DNA of 64,000 bases, taken from positions 1 to 64,000 of the forward strand of contig NZ_VULN01000003.1 of NCBI RefSeq assembly GCF_009696675.1, written 5' to 3'. The notes below the pieces were generated by a model that saw only the letters and a list, made by a program, of their open reading frames with translations, made no database searches and was not told where the DNA came from. The position numbers and the translations under genes were made by a program. Positions 1 through 8,188 of the stretch are shown here, piece by piece (the first letter of the stretch is position 1; each line of letters starts with the position of its first letter). This DNA is from Acidaminococcus fermentans. GTDB lineage: Bacteria; Bacillota; Negativicutes; Acidaminococcales; Acidaminococcaceae.

Positions 1-62
1 TCCAAAACAAGCTTGCATACCTGGATTTTGAAATCCCTGGTGTACATTTTTAGACTCTTCAT
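1..62 (-). mobile_element. IS3-family transposase OrfA, N-terminal fragment cut by window edge
   Basis: Reading leftward from an ATG at 62-60, the minus strand encodes MKSLKMYTRDFKIQVCKLVL and runs off the window. The Y-[ST]-x-[ED]-F-K-x-[QE]-x-[VC] pattern at the extreme N-terminus is typical of the helix-turn-helix OrfA of IS3-family elements. A good ribosome-binding site (AAAGGAG, on the minus strand at about 71-77) precedes the ATG at proper spacing. The element end probably lies near 120, where the minus strand begins with TGTATC, but the inverted repeat cannot be confirmed because the other end is outside the window. A different HTH protein is possible, since only 20 residues are visible. 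Confidence 0.6.
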
Positions 63-130
63 AAAAGACGCTCCTTTCTCCAAGAAAGTCTCGCTTCATA
101 CTGTCTAAATATATGATACACCTTTCCACG

Positions 131-151
131 GTCTCGGGTCTCGAGTCTCGG
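131..151. repeat. Degenerate heptanucleotide repeat, GTCTCGG x3
   Basis: Three consecutive 7-base units (GTCTCGG, GTCTCGA, GTCTCGG) sit between the IS-like edge and a terminator. This is one of about twelve period-7 loci in the window. Confidence 0.75.
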
Positions 152-161
152 GCCGATGGAT

Positions 162-194
162 AGAACCCGTCCCAAACGGACGGGTTCTTTTTTA
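162..194 (+). terminator. Rho-independent terminator
   Basis: An 11-bp stem (AGAACCCGTCC / GGACGGGTTCT) with a 5-base loop is followed by TTTTTT. It points rightward and no gene that it would end is visible in the window. From 195 to about 525 I see no convincing gene: short open frames on both strands lack ribosome-binding sites and recognisable motifs. Confidence 0.75.
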
Positions 195-527
195 TTGGGG
201 AATACGGCAGTTGAAAGGAGGGCATCCGAACGATACTTCTCATTGTCAGTGCCAGTAAGGAATCCGGATAGAAAGGGCAGGGACGGTGCAGGCGGATGGG
301 GCTGTTCTGTTTTGGAGATGGGGGAATACACTTTAGTATGGAAAAGAAAGAATCTGCAATTTTCTGTTAAAATCAGCAAACTATGTTCTTGCTGCAGAAC
401 CAAGGAGACTGGAACGAATTGGAGTGGAAAGTCGGAACAAAAAATGAAAAATATCCCGAGAATGTCCGCATAAAATGGACTTTTCTTCAGAAAATTATTT
501 TAAATTCAACAATTTTGTCCTGGTTTC

Positions 528-536
528 TGATATAAT
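528..536 (+). promoter_or_regulatory. Extended -10 promoter for abgT-like gene
   Basis: TGA-TATAAT forms an extended -10 (TG at 528-529, TATAAT at 531-536) with no good -35. The 5' leader then holds a hairpin (TCTCTGAA / TTCAGAGA, about 569-590) before the ribosome-binding site AAAGGAGG at 649-656. Confidence 0.55.
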
Positions 537-662
537 ATGGGAGAAATCTTGTAATATTCTTGACAATGTCTCTGAATTTCTTTTCAGAGAACATCCGGAT
601 CCTTTTGGAAAAAGAAAAATGTTGTCTCTTTCCAGTGGAACCGAAACAAAGGAGGACTCTCA

Positions 663-2207
663 ATGGAAACCAAGAACGCAACAAAAAACAGTCTGTTGGA
701 CCGCTTCCTGAATACGGTAGAGCGGGTCTGCAACAAACTGCCGCCCCCGGCCATTCTGTTCTGCATCCTGTTTGTAATCACCGCCGTGGTGGGGGCCATC
801 TGCACCCAGGCAGGCTTCGCTCTGGAAAACCCTGCTTCCCACAAAATCGTAACCTCCCAGAACTTCTTCACCACCGCCGGCATCCAGTGGCTGCTGACTA
901 CCCTGGTGAAGAACTTCACCGGATTCGCTCCTTTGGGCCTGGTAATCACCATGACTCTGGCCATCGGATTCTGTGAAGAATCCGGTATGCTGGCGGCTCT
1001 CCTCCGCCGGTGCATGAAAGGGGTGCCTCCGTCCCTGGTGCCCTTTATTGTGGCCTTCCTGGGGGTCTGCGGCAACATCGCCTCTGATACGGCCATGGTG
1101 GTAATCCCGCCCCTGGCGGCTGTGGCATATATCGGGGTCCGGAAACATCCTGTAGTGGGGATGATGGTGGGCTTTGCCGGTGCGGAAGCCGGTTTCGGGG
1201 CCAACCTGATGATTGCCGGCACCGACTCCCTGCTCCAGGGGCTCACCAACCAGGCCATTGACGGGTTCTTCGGCAAGGCCGGGGTCTTTGCGGTGGATGT
1301 GACCTGCAACTGGTACTTTATGTTTGCCTCCACCTTCCTGTGCGCTTTTATCATCGCTCTGGTTTCCATCAAGATCGTGGAACCCCGGTTCGGGGTCTAT
1401 GACGGTCCGGGAGCCGATGAGGAACTGGGAGAAGTGAAGCCCATCGAAGTGAAGGGGCTGAACCGGGCCGCTTTGGTTGTGGTGGCCTACATCCTGGTGC
1501 TGGTGGCCGGATTCTTCGCCGGAGTCCTGTCCAAGGACGGGCACACCTTCGTAGGATCCCCTCTGCTGAAAGGGCTGATTCCCCTGCTGTTCGTCATGTT
1601 CAGCCTGGCCGGGCTCACTTACGGGTTCACCACCGGGTCCTTCAAGACCATCAAGGATGTAAACAAGGCCATGGTCCATCAGATGAGCGGCATGGGCGCC
1701 TTTGTGGTGTTCTGCTTCTTCTGCGGCCAGTTCCAGGCCCTGTTCAGCTGGACCCATCTGGGGACCCTGCTGGCCATCGGTGGGGCTGACTTCCTGAAGA
1801 ATGTGGGCTTTACGGGCCTGCCCATGTGCGTGCTGTTTGTATTGATTACCAGCCTGGTGAACATCTTCATGTCCTCCGGGTCCGCCAAGTGGGCCATCTT
1901 TGCCCCCATCTTCATTCCCATGTTCATGCTGCTGGGGTATCATCCCGGCTTTACCCAGCTGCTGTACCGGTTGGGGGATTCTCCCACCAACTGCTTTACC
2001 CCTATGAATCCCTATCTGTGGATGATCCTCAGTGTGGCTCAGGAAAAATACATGCCTAAGGCGGCCATCGGCACCCTGGTGTCCAACCTGATCCCCATTG
2101 CCGTCTGCCTGCAGATTGCCTGGATCATCTTCCTGATTGGCTGGATGACCCTGGGGCTGCCCATCGGGCCGGGGGTGGAAATGGCCCTGCCGGCGGGAGT
2201 GCTGTAA
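663..2207 (+). CDS. AbgT-family transporter (p-aminobenzoyl-glutamate type)
   Basis: This 514-residue multi-pass inner-membrane protein matches the AbgT family in length and pattern. It has a short polar N-terminus and then repeated hydrophobic segments, and a C-terminal stretch, GDSPTNCFTPMNPY (residues ~438-451), typical of the family. AbgT proteins import p-aminobenzoyl-glutamate for folate synthesis, and some relatives (MtrF, YdaH) export sulfonamides, so the direction and substrate here are inferred. The start is fixed by AAAGGAGG 7 bases upstream. The gene is monocistronic and is followed by two hairpins. No folate gene is adjacent (folC lies 46 kb away). Confidence 0.88.
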   Translation: METKNATKNSLLDRFLNTVERVCNKLPPPAILFCILFVITAVVGAICTQAGFALENPASHKIVTSQNFFTTAGIQWLLTTLVKNFTGFAPLGLVITMTLAIGFCEESGMLAALLRRCMKGVPPSLVPFIVAFLGVCGNIASDTAMVVIPPLAAVAYIGVRKHPVVGMMVGFAGAEAGFGANLMIAGTDSLLQGLTNQAIDGFFGKAGVFAVDVTCNWYFMFASTFLCAFIIALVSIKIVEPRFGVYDGPGADEELGEVKPIEVKGLNRAALVVVAYILVLVAGFFAGVLSKDGHTFVGSPLLKGLIPLLFVMFSLAGLTYGFTTGSFKTIKDVNKAMVHQMSGMGAFVVFCFFCGQFQALFSWTHLGTLLAIGGADFLKNVGFTGLPMCVLFVLITSLVNIFMSSGSAKWAIFAPIFIPMFMLLGYHPGFTQLLYRLGDSPTNCFTPMNPYLWMILSVAQEKYMPKAAIGTLVSNLIPIAVCLQIAWIIFLIGWMTLGLPIGPGVEMALPAGVL

Positions 2208-2235
2208 GAATAGAAAAAATGCTGTACCGTTGATG

Positions 2236-2263
2236 GGGGCTGTTGCATGCGCAACAGCCCCTT
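2236..2263 (+). terminator. GTTGC-type hairpin downstream of AbgT gene
   Basis: An 11-bp perfect stem GGGGCTGTTGC / GCAACAGCCCC with ATGC loop, followed only by TT. It shares its stem sequence with at least six other hairpins in the window. Confidence 0.6.
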
Positions 2264-2291
2264 AGTCTGAAGTCTGAAGTCGGAAGTCTCA
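2264..2291. repeat. Heptanucleotide repeat, AGTCTGA x4
   Basis: Four tandem 7-base units (AGTCTGA, AGTCTGA, AGTCGGA, AGTCTCA). A second array at 2421-2441 carries the inverted sequence (TCCAGAC type), so the two arrays bracket the intervening DNA like imperfect inverted repeats. Confidence 0.8.
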
Positions 2292-2296
2292 GGACA

Positions 2297-2324
2297 GGAT
2301 CCGTCTGGCTGGACGGATCCTTTT
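2297..2324 (+). terminator. Rho-independent terminator
   Basis: Stem GGATCCGTC / GACGGATCC followed by TTTT; second terminator-like hairpin after the AbgT gene. Confidence 0.6.
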
Positions 2325-2392
2325 GATTCTGTAAAACCAGAATCGCAATCAATCTGAGAGATTATTTCGTCCAAAGGTTCTACACATTCAAA

Positions 2393-2441
2393 AAATTTGC
2401 CTGCAAATTTAACCTTCGGCTCCAGACTTCAGACTCCAGAC
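2393..2441. repeat. Composite repeat copy A: palindrome + CCTTCGGC + heptamers
   Basis: AAATTTGC-CT-GCAAATTT (2393-2410) is followed by CCTTCGGC (2413-2420) and three heptamers TCCAGAC, TTCAGAC, TCCAGAC (2421-2441). The same order of parts recurs at 7932-7975, 40086-40140 and, inverted, at 40822-40867. Confidence 0.7.
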
Positions 2442-2470
2442 TTGAGCCGCTATGCGGCTCTACAGCTAAG

Positions 2471-2505
2471 GGGGTGTTGCACGGAACGTGCGACACCCCC
2501 CTTTA
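2471..2505 (+). terminator. GTTGC-type terminator before ecf operon
   Basis: A 13-bp stem (GGGGGTGTTGCAC with its complement, one G-U pair) followed by CTTTATT. It isolates the ecf promoter from upstream transcription. Confidence 0.7.
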
Positions 2506-2508
2506 TTA

Positions 2509-2538
2509 TTGACTGATTCCGGTAAACAAAGCTATAAT
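2509..2538 (+). promoter_or_regulatory. Sigma-70 promoter of ecfA1-ecfA2-ecfT-truA
   Basis: TTGACT (2509-2514), an 18-base spacer, and TATAAT (2533-2538). The predicted transcript starts near 2545, leaving a very short leader before GGAGGAAG (2549-2556) and the ATG at 2559. Confidence 0.75.
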
Positions 2539-2558
2539 TTAACTTTATGGAGGAAGTT

Positions 2559-3395
2559 ATGGAACCGATCATTGAAACGAAAAATCTCACCCATACCTAT
2601 GTGGATGGGCAAAATCAGGAAATGACCGCGCTCCAGGGTATCGATCTGTCCATTGCCCCCGGCGAATTTGTCGCCATTATCGGGACCAACGGCAGCGGCA
2701 AGTCCACCCTGGCCCGTCATTTCAACGGTCTCCTGACCCCTACCAGCGGACATTGTCTGGTGGGCGGTCTGGATACCGCCATAGAAGAAAATCTCTGGCC
2801 GGTGCGCCAGACGGTGGGCATGGTGTTCCAGAACCCGGACAACCAGATCGTGGCGGCCATTGTGGAAGAAGATGTGGCCTTCGGGCTGGAAAACATCGGG
2901 GTTCCCGGGCCGGAGATCCGTCCCCGGGTGGAACAGGCCCTGGCGGCAGTGGACATGTTGGATTACGCCAAACGGGCCCCTCACAGGCTGTCCGGAGGAC
3001 AGAAACAGCGGGTGGCCATTGCCGGGGTGCTGGCTCTGGAACCCCGGTGCATCGTTTTTGACGAACCTACCGCCATGCTGGATCCCAAGGGCCGGAAGGA
3101 AATCGTCTCCACCGTGCTGAAACTGAACAAAGAGAAGCACATTACCATTGTGTACATCACCCACAAAATGGAGGAGGCCATCCTGGCGGACCGGATCATC
3201 GCCATGGAAAAGGGGAAAATCGTCCTGGAAGGGACTCCCAAGGAAGTCTTCACCCAGGTGGACCGGATCCGGGGCCTGGGGCTGGAATGTCCCCTGGCGG
3301 CAGAAGTGGCCGATGCCCTGGACAAACAGGGGCACCAGCTGCCGCCCATCATTACCCACAAGGAGTTGTGTGAAGCATTATGTCCATCCAAGTAG
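2559..3395 (+). CDS. ecfA1: Energy-coupling factor transporter ATPase EcfA1
   Basis: One of the two ATPases that power group II ECF vitamin/cofactor importers on the cytoplasmic face. The 278-residue protein shows Walker A GTNGSGKST (residues ~43-51), Q-loop VFQNPDNQIV, signature LSGGQKQRVAIA and Walker B CIVFDEPTAMLD. The ATG at 2559 is chosen because GGAGGAAG lies 6 bases upstream, while the ATG at 2547 overlaps that ribosome-binding site and almost coincides with the predicted transcript start. It overlaps ecfA2 by 16 bases. No S-component is in the operon, as expected for a shared module; one S-component lies at 16018-16584. Confidence 0.95.
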   Translation: MEPIIETKNLTHTYVDGQNQEMTALQGIDLSIAPGEFVAIIGTNGSGKSTLARHFNGLLTPTSGHCLVGGLDTAIEENLWPVRQTVGMVFQNPDNQIVAAIVEEDVAFGLENIGVPGPEIRPRVEQALAAVDMLDYAKRAPHRLSGGQKQRVAIAGVLALEPRCIVFDEPTAMLDPKGRKEIVSTVLKLNKEKHITIVYITHKMEEAILADRIIAMEKGKIVLEGTPKEVFTQVDRIRGLGLECPLAAEVADALDKQGHQLPPIITHKELCEALCPSK

Positions 3396-4243
3396 ACCAT
3401 ATCTCCTATACCTATATGACCCACACCAGCCTGGAAAAGAAAGCCCTGGATGATGTGTCCTTTACCTTGGAAAAAGGGGAATTCGTGGCTCTCATCGGCC
3501 ACACCGGCAGCGGCAAATCCACCCTGGCGGAACATCTCAACGGGCTGCTCCATCCCATGGCCGGGAAAGTGCTGGTGGACGGGGTGGACCTGGCCGCCAA
3601 GACACCGGAAGCCAAAGCCGCCCGGAACCGGGTGGGTATGGTGTTCCAGTATCCGGAGCACCAGCTGTTTGCGGAAACCATTTATGAAGACATTGCCTTC
3701 GGTCCCCGGAACCAGGGGAAGACGGAACCGGAAGTGGAAGAAGCCGTCCGCAGCGCCATGGAATTCGTGGACCTGGATTTTGACAGTTTCGCCCAGCGGT
3801 CCCCCTTCCAGCTGTCCGGGGGACAGATGCGCCGGGTGGCCATTGCCGGGGTGGTGGCCATGGAACCGGATTACCTGATCATGGACGAACCCAGTGCCGG
3901 TCTGGACCCTATCAGCCGGGACAGCATTTTCGGCCAGCTCCGGAAGATTTTCGAAAAACGGAAAATGGGGGTGCTGCTGATCACCCACAGCATGGAAGAA
4001 GCAGCCCAGTACGCCAGCAGGCTCCTGGTCATGAGCGACAGCCGGCTCCAGCTGGACGGCCCGGCCCGGGAACTGTTCACCCATGAACGGGAAAAACTGG
4101 AAGCTCTTTCCGTGGATGTGCCGGAAAGCGTGAAATTGGCGGAAGAACTCCGGCAGCAGGGACTCCCCATTGAAGGGACGCCCATTACCAAAGCCGAACT
4201 GATCCGGGCCATTGACAAAGCAAAGGGGTGGAAAGCATGCTGA
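3380..4243 (+). CDS. ecfA2: Energy-coupling factor transporter ATPase EcfA2
   Basis: Second ATPase of the ECF module, 287 residues. Walker A GHTGSGKST, Q-loop VFQYPEHQLF, signature LSGGQMRRVAIAG and Walker B YLIMDEPSAGLD are all present. The FQYPEHQLF Q-loop form is typical of EcfA2, against FQNPDNQ in EcfA1, which supports a heterodimer. The gene starts inside the end of ecfA1 and overlaps ecfT at ATGCTGA, so the three are translationally coupled. Confidence 0.95.
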   Translation: MSIQVDHISYTYMTHTSLEKKALDDVSFTLEKGEFVALIGHTGSGKSTLAEHLNGLLHPMAGKVLVDGVDLAAKTPEAKAARNRVGMVFQYPEHQLFAETIYEDIAFGPRNQGKTEPEVEEAVRSAMEFVDLDFDSFAQRSPFQLSGGQMRRVAIAGVVAMEPDYLIMDEPSAGLDPISRDSIFGQLRKIFEKRKMGVLLITHSMEEAAQYASRLLVMSDSRLQLDGPARELFTHEREKLEALSVDVPESVKLAEELRQQGLPIEGTPITKAELIRAIDKAKGWKAC

Positions 4244-5043
4244 CAGACATTACCCTGGGACAGTATTATCCCGGGAATTCCTGTATCCACCGGCTGGATC
4301 CCCGGACCAAGATCCTGGCGGTGCTGTTTTACATGGTCATGGTGTTCCTGGCCAATTCGCCCCTTTCCTACGGGATCCTCATCGGGTTCATCGTGGTGGG
4401 GGCGGCCCTGGCCAAACTGCCGGCCGGACTCCTGCTCCGGTCCATCAAGCCCTTGTGGATCATCATCCTGCTTACCATGGTGATCCATTTTGTCACGGAC
4501 CCGGGGGAAGTGCTGTGGCAGTGGAAATTCATCACCATCACCAAAGAAGGGATCGTACTGGGGGTGAAGATGTCCCTGCGGCTGGTGCTGCTGCTCCTGG
4601 TGTCTTCCCTGATGACCTTCACCACCTCGCCCATTGTGCTTACTGACGGCATCGAGGCTCTGCTCCGGCCCTTCAAGAAAATCGGGGTGCCCGCCCATGA
4701 ACTGGCCATGATGATGACCATTGCCCTCCGGTTCATCCCCACCCTGCTGGAAGAGACGGACCGGATCATGAAGGCCCAGATGTCCCGTGGTGCGGACTTT
4801 TCTTCCGGGAACATCATGAAGCGGGCCAAAAACATGCTGCCCATCCTGATCCCTCTGTTCATCTCCTCCTTCCGCCGGGCCGACGAACTGGCCCTGGCCA
4901 TGGAAGCCCGGTGCTACCGGGGCGGAGAAGGCCGGACCCGGATGCATGAACTGGTCTACGGCAAAGGGGATGCTCTCACCGGTCTGGTGATGCTGGGACT
5001 CTTTGCCCTGCTGGCCTTCCTGAGATGGGGGCTCCCTGCATGA
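4237..5043 (+). CDS. ecfT: Energy-coupling factor transmembrane protein EcfT
   Basis: Membrane scaffold joining EcfA1/EcfA2 to exchangeable S-components. The 268-residue protein has an N-terminal HRLDPRTKIL motif, several membrane segments, and the Ala-Arg-Gly/Ala-Arg-Cys coupling motifs (SRGADF near residue 183 and ARCYRGG near 223) on the cytoplasmic helices that contact the ATPases. ATG 4237 is preferred over GTG 4228 because AAAGGGGTGG ends about 5 bases before it. It overlaps ecfA2 by 7 bases and truA by ATGA. Confidence 0.93.
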   Translation: MLTDITLGQYYPGNSCIHRLDPRTKILAVLFYMVMVFLANSPLSYGILIGFIVVGAALAKLPAGLLLRSIKPLWIIILLTMVIHFVTDPGEVLWQWKFITITKEGIVLGVKMSLRLVLLLLVSSLMTFTTSPIVLTDGIEALLRPFKKIGVPAHELAMMMTIALRFIPTLLEETDRIMKAQMSRGADFSSGNIMKRAKNMLPILIPLFISSFRRADELALAMEARCYRGGEGRTRMHELVYGKGDALTGLVMLGLFALLAFLRWGLPA

Positions 5044-5777
5044 AGCGGACCATCAAAGCTACGGTAGCCTATGACGGGACCAACTACCAGGGGTTCCAGC
5101 GGCAGAAAAACGGGGTGGGGGTCCAGCAGGTGCTGGAAAAGGCCCTGACAGAGGTGCTGAAGGAGCCCATCCTGATCAAGGCTGCCGGCCGGACGGACGC
5201 GGGGGTCCATGCCCTGGGCCAGGTGATTTCCTTTGCCACCGAATCCCGGATCCCTCCGGAAAACTACCGCCGGGCCCTGGAGCCCCATCTGCCGCCGGAT
5301 ATTGCCATCCGGGAGGCGGAAGTGGTCCGGGACGATTTCCACGCCCGGTTCGATGCGGTGGACAAAACCTACCAGTACAAAATCTACTATTCCCCCCTGC
5401 CGGACCCTACCCAGCGGAACACCACCTGGGAGATCCGGGAGAAACTGGATGTGGAGGCCATGAACCGGGCTGCGGCCCTGCTCCTGGGAAAGCACGACTT
5501 TACCTCCTTCAAGAACCAGGGGAGCCAGGATACTTCCCCGGTGCGGACCCTGACAGAAGCCCGGTGGGTCCAGGAGGGGGACCTGTACACCTTTACCATC
5601 ACCGGGGATGGGTTCCTGTACCGGATGGTCCGGAACATCGTAGGCTGCCTGGTCCGGGTGGGCACGGGAAAATGGGATACAGAAGACTTCGCCAAAGTCC
5701 TGGCCGCCAAAAACCGGAAACAGGCCGGCATGGCCGCTCCGCCCCAGGGGCTGTATCTGGTAAGGGTAAGGTATTAG
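5040..5777 (+). CDS. truA: tRNA pseudouridine(38-40) synthase TruA
   Basis: Converts uridines 38-40 of the tRNA anticodon arm to pseudouridine. The 245-residue protein has the TruA landmarks: VAYDGTNYQGFQRQ at the N-terminus, catalytic aspartate in AAGRTDAGVHA (residues ~47-57), and the C-terminal GDGFLYRMVRNIVG. The ATG at 5040 forms an ATGA overlap with ecfT. Linkage ecfA1-ecfA2-ecfT-truA is common in Firmicutes. A 12-bp perfect inverted repeat (5788-5830) and a terminator (5858-5889) follow. Confidence 0.95.
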   Translation: MKRTIKATVAYDGTNYQGFQRQKNGVGVQQVLEKALTEVLKEPILIKAAGRTDAGVHALGQVISFATESRIPPENYRRALEPHLPPDIAIREAEVVRDDFHARFDAVDKTYQYKIYYSPLPDPTQRNTTWEIREKLDVEAMNRAAALLLGKHDFTSFKNQGSQDTSPVRTLTEARWVQEGDLYTFTITGDGFLYRMVRNIVGCLVRVGTGKWDTEDFAKVLAAKNRKQAGMAAPPQGLYLVRVRY

Positions 5778-5787
5778 GGGCCGCTGA

Positions 5788-5830
5788 CAGAGGGAGGATG
5801 CTGGACGCAATGTACAGAATCCTCCCTCTG
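5788..5830. repeat. Inverted repeat, 12-bp perfect arms, downstream of truA
   Basis: CAGAGGGAGGAT and ATCCTCCCTCTG are separated by 19 bases. No T-run follows, so it may act as an mRNA 3'-end structure rather than a terminator. Confidence 0.55.
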
Positions 5831-5857
5831 CTATAACTTAAACCTATAGCAACCCAT

Positions 5858-5889
5858 AACTTCCTCCTATTGGCGGGAAGTTCTTTTTT
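5858..5889 (+). terminator. Terminator between truA and TonB-dependent receptor
   Basis: Stem AACTTCC / GGAAGTT followed by CTTTTTTT. It ends the ecf-truA transcript or could act as an attenuator in the receptor leader. I see no AdoCbl-riboswitch box beside it. Confidence 0.65.
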
Positions 5890-5939
5890 ACAGTACACTG
5901 TTAGGTGAATATTTCGTGAAAAAGAAAGGAAGTTTTAAG

Positions 5940-7862
5940 ATGAAGAAAATTTGGAAACGGAAAGTGACCGGGGCCGTTCTGGCTGCGGTGACGCTGGGGA
6001 GTACCGGGGTGGCCTGGGCTGCAGACGCACCGGAAACCGGCAAGGATGAAACCATCGTGATTACCGCCAACCGGCTGAAGAACACCAAGGCAGATACTCC
6101 TGCCGATGTAACGGTCATCACCAGCCAGCAGATCACCGACCGGGGCTACCGGACCGTTACCGACGCCCTGGAGGATGTGCCCGGGGCACGGGTCCTGGAT
6201 GCCAGCGGTCCGGCCTTTGAACGGCGGGTAATCCTGAACGGGGACGACCGGGTGGTTGTCATGGTGGACGGCCGCCGGGTAAACAACAGTATGGGACTGA
6301 CCAGCGGGAAATCCACCTTTGATGCCAACACCCTGCCCGGGGTCAGCATGATCGAACGGATCGAAGTGGTGAAAGGCGGGGCTTCCACCCTGTACGGGGC
6401 CGATGCTGTAGGCGGCGTCATCAACATCATCACCAAGACCCCGGAAGAAACCACCGGGACGGTCCATGTGGGCTACGGTTCCTGGGGAACCCAGGACCTG
6501 GGGGTTTCTTTCGGCGGGAAGCAGGACAAGACCGGGTTCCAGGTAGGGGTGAATCGGAACAAGGCTTCTTACCTGAAGTACAAGGATACCAACGGGGATA
6601 CCAAAAGATGGGACGGCCAGTCCGATTACACCCAGGATGCCATTTCCCTGAAACTGACCCAGGACTTCACCAAAAGTGACGGCCTGACGGTGAACTACGA
6701 TTACTCCAATCTGGATGGGAATTTCCATTCCGGGCTGTACACCTATGGCATGCCCAATATGGACCAGCGTCATGCAACGAAAAAGACCAACAATGTGGGC
6801 GTGCGGTATGACTGGAACCGGGATGCCGGGAACTCCGGCTATGTGCAGGCTTACAGAAATTACTACGCATACAGCAATTTCGGGACATTCTCTTATAATG
6901 ACGGGGATATGAATGAAACGGACTGGGGTCTGGAAGGACAGCAGAATTTCGTCCTCAGCGATACCAATACCCTGGTGGCTGGGCTGGAATACCGGAATGC
7001 AAAAGTGGACCACGTGGGCATCTATACGGATGGGAAATACAACAACAAAGCCGTATTCCTCCAGGATCAGTGGAAATTTGCTCCCACCTGGCAGCTGAAC
7101 ACCGGCGTCCGGTATGATGACCACAGCAAAGCCGGCAACCGGACCACTGGCAGTGTGGCCGTGAACAAAAAGTTCAGCAAGGACAGCAATGCCTATATCA
7201 GCTGGAATTCCGTGTTCAGAGCCCCGACCACCGATGATCTGTTCTATCGGGATTCTTATGATTTCATGCGGGGAAATGAAAACCTGAAGCCGGAAACCGG
7301 GAATGTGTGGAGTGCCGGGTACAACTTCAAAATCGATCCAAAAACCGATGTGGGCATCACCGGCTTCTACAGCCAGCTGAATGACGCCATTCGGTGGGCC
7401 GACTATGGGTACTACTGGCAGGCGGAAAACATCAACAAGCAGAAGAAACGGGGTATGAGCCTGTCCGTGACCCACCACCTGAACAAGCTGTGGGAACTGA
7501 ATGCCGCTTACACCTATGTGAAGGTGGAAGACGACAAGAACGACGGCAAGGGCTATGTGAAGGATGTAAGCTATGCACCCAACTACTACCAGGCCGGTGT
7601 CCGGTACCATGACACCAAATGGAATGTGTCCCTGACCGGCCGGGGTGGTTCCGGTCTGTCCGGCGAAAAGTACGGGGAACACAATTATTTCACCCTGGAC
7701 CTGGCTGCCCGGTACAAGTTCACCCACAACTGGACCGGCTTTGCCAACTTCTACAACCTGAACAACGCAGCCTATGCAGAATACAGCGGTGTATTCAACA
7801 ACCAGGATATCTATCCCATGCCCGGCCGTCGGATCATCGTCGGGGTAGAATATTCGTTCTGA
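5940..7862 (+). CDS. TonB-dependent outer-membrane receptor (orphan)
   Basis: Outer-membrane beta-barrel that takes up a ligand (iron chelate, cobalamin or similar) using TonB energy. The 640-residue precursor has a signal peptide (MKKIWKRK, hydrophobic core, cleavage near AWA-ADAPE) and a TonB box-like DETIVITANR. The plug domain follows (VMVDGRRVNN, IERIEVVKGGASTLYGADAVGGVINIITK, residues ~100-175), then a long barrel ending in VGVEYSF with terminal Phe. ATG 5940 is chosen over GTG 5916 because AAAGGAAG lies 6 bases upstream and it yields a clean signal peptide. No transporter gene is adjacent, so the substrate is unknown. The TonB energiser in this window is 31 kb away. Confidence 0.9.
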   Translation: MKKIWKRKVTGAVLAAVTLGSTGVAWAADAPETGKDETIVITANRLKNTKADTPADVTVITSQQITDRGYRTVTDALEDVPGARVLDASGPAFERRVILNGDDRVVVMVDGRRVNNSMGLTSGKSTFDANTLPGVSMIERIEVVKGGASTLYGADAVGGVINIITKTPEETTGTVHVGYGSWGTQDLGVSFGGKQDKTGFQVGVNRNKASYLKYKDTNGDTKRWDGQSDYTQDAISLKLTQDFTKSDGLTVNYDYSNLDGNFHSGLYTYGMPNMDQRHATKKTNNVGVRYDWNRDAGNSGYVQAYRNYYAYSNFGTFSYNDGDMNETDWGLEGQQNFVLSDTNTLVAGLEYRNAKVDHVGIYTDGKYNNKAVFLQDQWKFAPTWQLNTGVRYDDHSKAGNRTTGSVAVNKKFSKDSNAYISWNSVFRAPTTDDLFYRDSYDFMRGNENLKPETGNVWSAGYNFKIDPKTDVGITGFYSQLNDAIRWADYGYYWQAENINKQKKRGMSLSVTHHLNKLWELNAAYTYVKVEDDKNDGKGYVKDVSYAPNYYQAGVRYHDTKWNVSLTGRGGSGLSGEKYGEHNYFTLDLAARYKFTHNWTGFANFYNLNNAAYAEYSGVFNNQDIYPMPGRRIIVGVEYSF

Positions 7863-7875
7863 CAACAAAAAAGGA

Positions 7876-7903
7876 AGAGTACAGAGTGAAGAGTACAGAG
7901 CGG
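7876..7903. repeat. Heptanucleotide repeat, AGAGTAC/AGAGTGA x4
   Basis: Four tandem units AGAGTAC, AGAGTGA, AGAGTAC, AGAGCGG directly after the receptor gene. Confidence 0.75.
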
Positions 7904-7931
7904 GACGGAAGGAATTAACGGTCCATTGCTG

Positions 7932-7975
7932 AAATTTGCCTGCAAATTTTTTCCTTTGGCTGGAGACGAGAGACT
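7932..7975. repeat. Composite repeat copy B: palindrome + CCTTTGGC + heptamers
   Basis: AAATTTGC-CT-GCAAATTT (7932-7949), identical in its palindrome to copy A 5.5 kb upstream, then CCTTTGGC (7953-7960), then two heptamers (GGAGACG, AGAGACT). Confidence 0.7.
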
Positions 7976-7977
7976 AG

Positions 7978-8013
7978 TGCAAGAAGGGGGCCACTCTGTG
8001 GCCCCCTTCTTGC
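7978..8013 (+). terminator. Strong hairpin terminator ahead of rib operon
   Basis: GCAAGAAGGGGGCCAC / GTGGCCCCCTTCTTGC is a 16-bp perfect stem with a 4-base loop (TCTG). No T-run follows. The right arm supplies the -35 of the rib promoter. Confidence 0.7.
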
Positions 8014-8037
8014 ATTCCCTCCCAGATATGATATAAT
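8010..8037 (+). promoter_or_regulatory. Sigma-70 promoter of the riboflavin operon
   Basis: TTGCAT (8010-8015), a 16-base spacer, TATAAT (8032-8037). The transcript should start near 8044, just before the FMN riboswitch. Confidence 0.75.
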
Positions 8038-8063
8038 AATCCCGAAACAACAGCATAAGTTTT

Positions 8064-8168
8064 GTCTTTGGGGAGGGGTGCGATTCCCTACCGGCGGTAA
8101 AGTCCGCGAGCCTCGGCACGAATCGGTGGAATTCCGATACCGACAGTACAGTCTGGATGAGAAAAGAC
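8064..8168 (+). ncRNA. FMN riboswitch (RFN element)
   Basis: The conserved RFN core is visible: GGGGAGGGGTGCGATTCCC, ACCGGCGGTA, CCGCGAGC, GGTGGAATTCCGATACC, GACAGT and AGTCTGGATGAGA in the right order. P1 is closed by GTCTTT (8064-8069) with AAAGAC (8163-8168). It binds FMN and turns off the downstream riboflavin genes. Confidence 0.97.
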
Positions 8169-8188
8169 AGTTTCGGAAAAGTGTATTT

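Noticed and set aside
195-525. Small genes in the left intergenic region
   Set aside because: Open frames of 60-110 residues on both strands lack ribosome-binding sites, hydrophobic or domain patterns, and overlap each other.
660-4947. Long minus-strand open frames opposite abgT and ecf genes
   Set aside because: They are Pro/Gly/His-rich antisense shadows caused by GC-rich codon use, lacking start signals; the same applies to frames opposite rny, valS-folC and glg genes.
5778-5939. Cobalamin riboswitch before the orphan receptor
   Set aside because: No AdoCbl-box or expected junctions; only an inverted repeat and a plain terminator are present.
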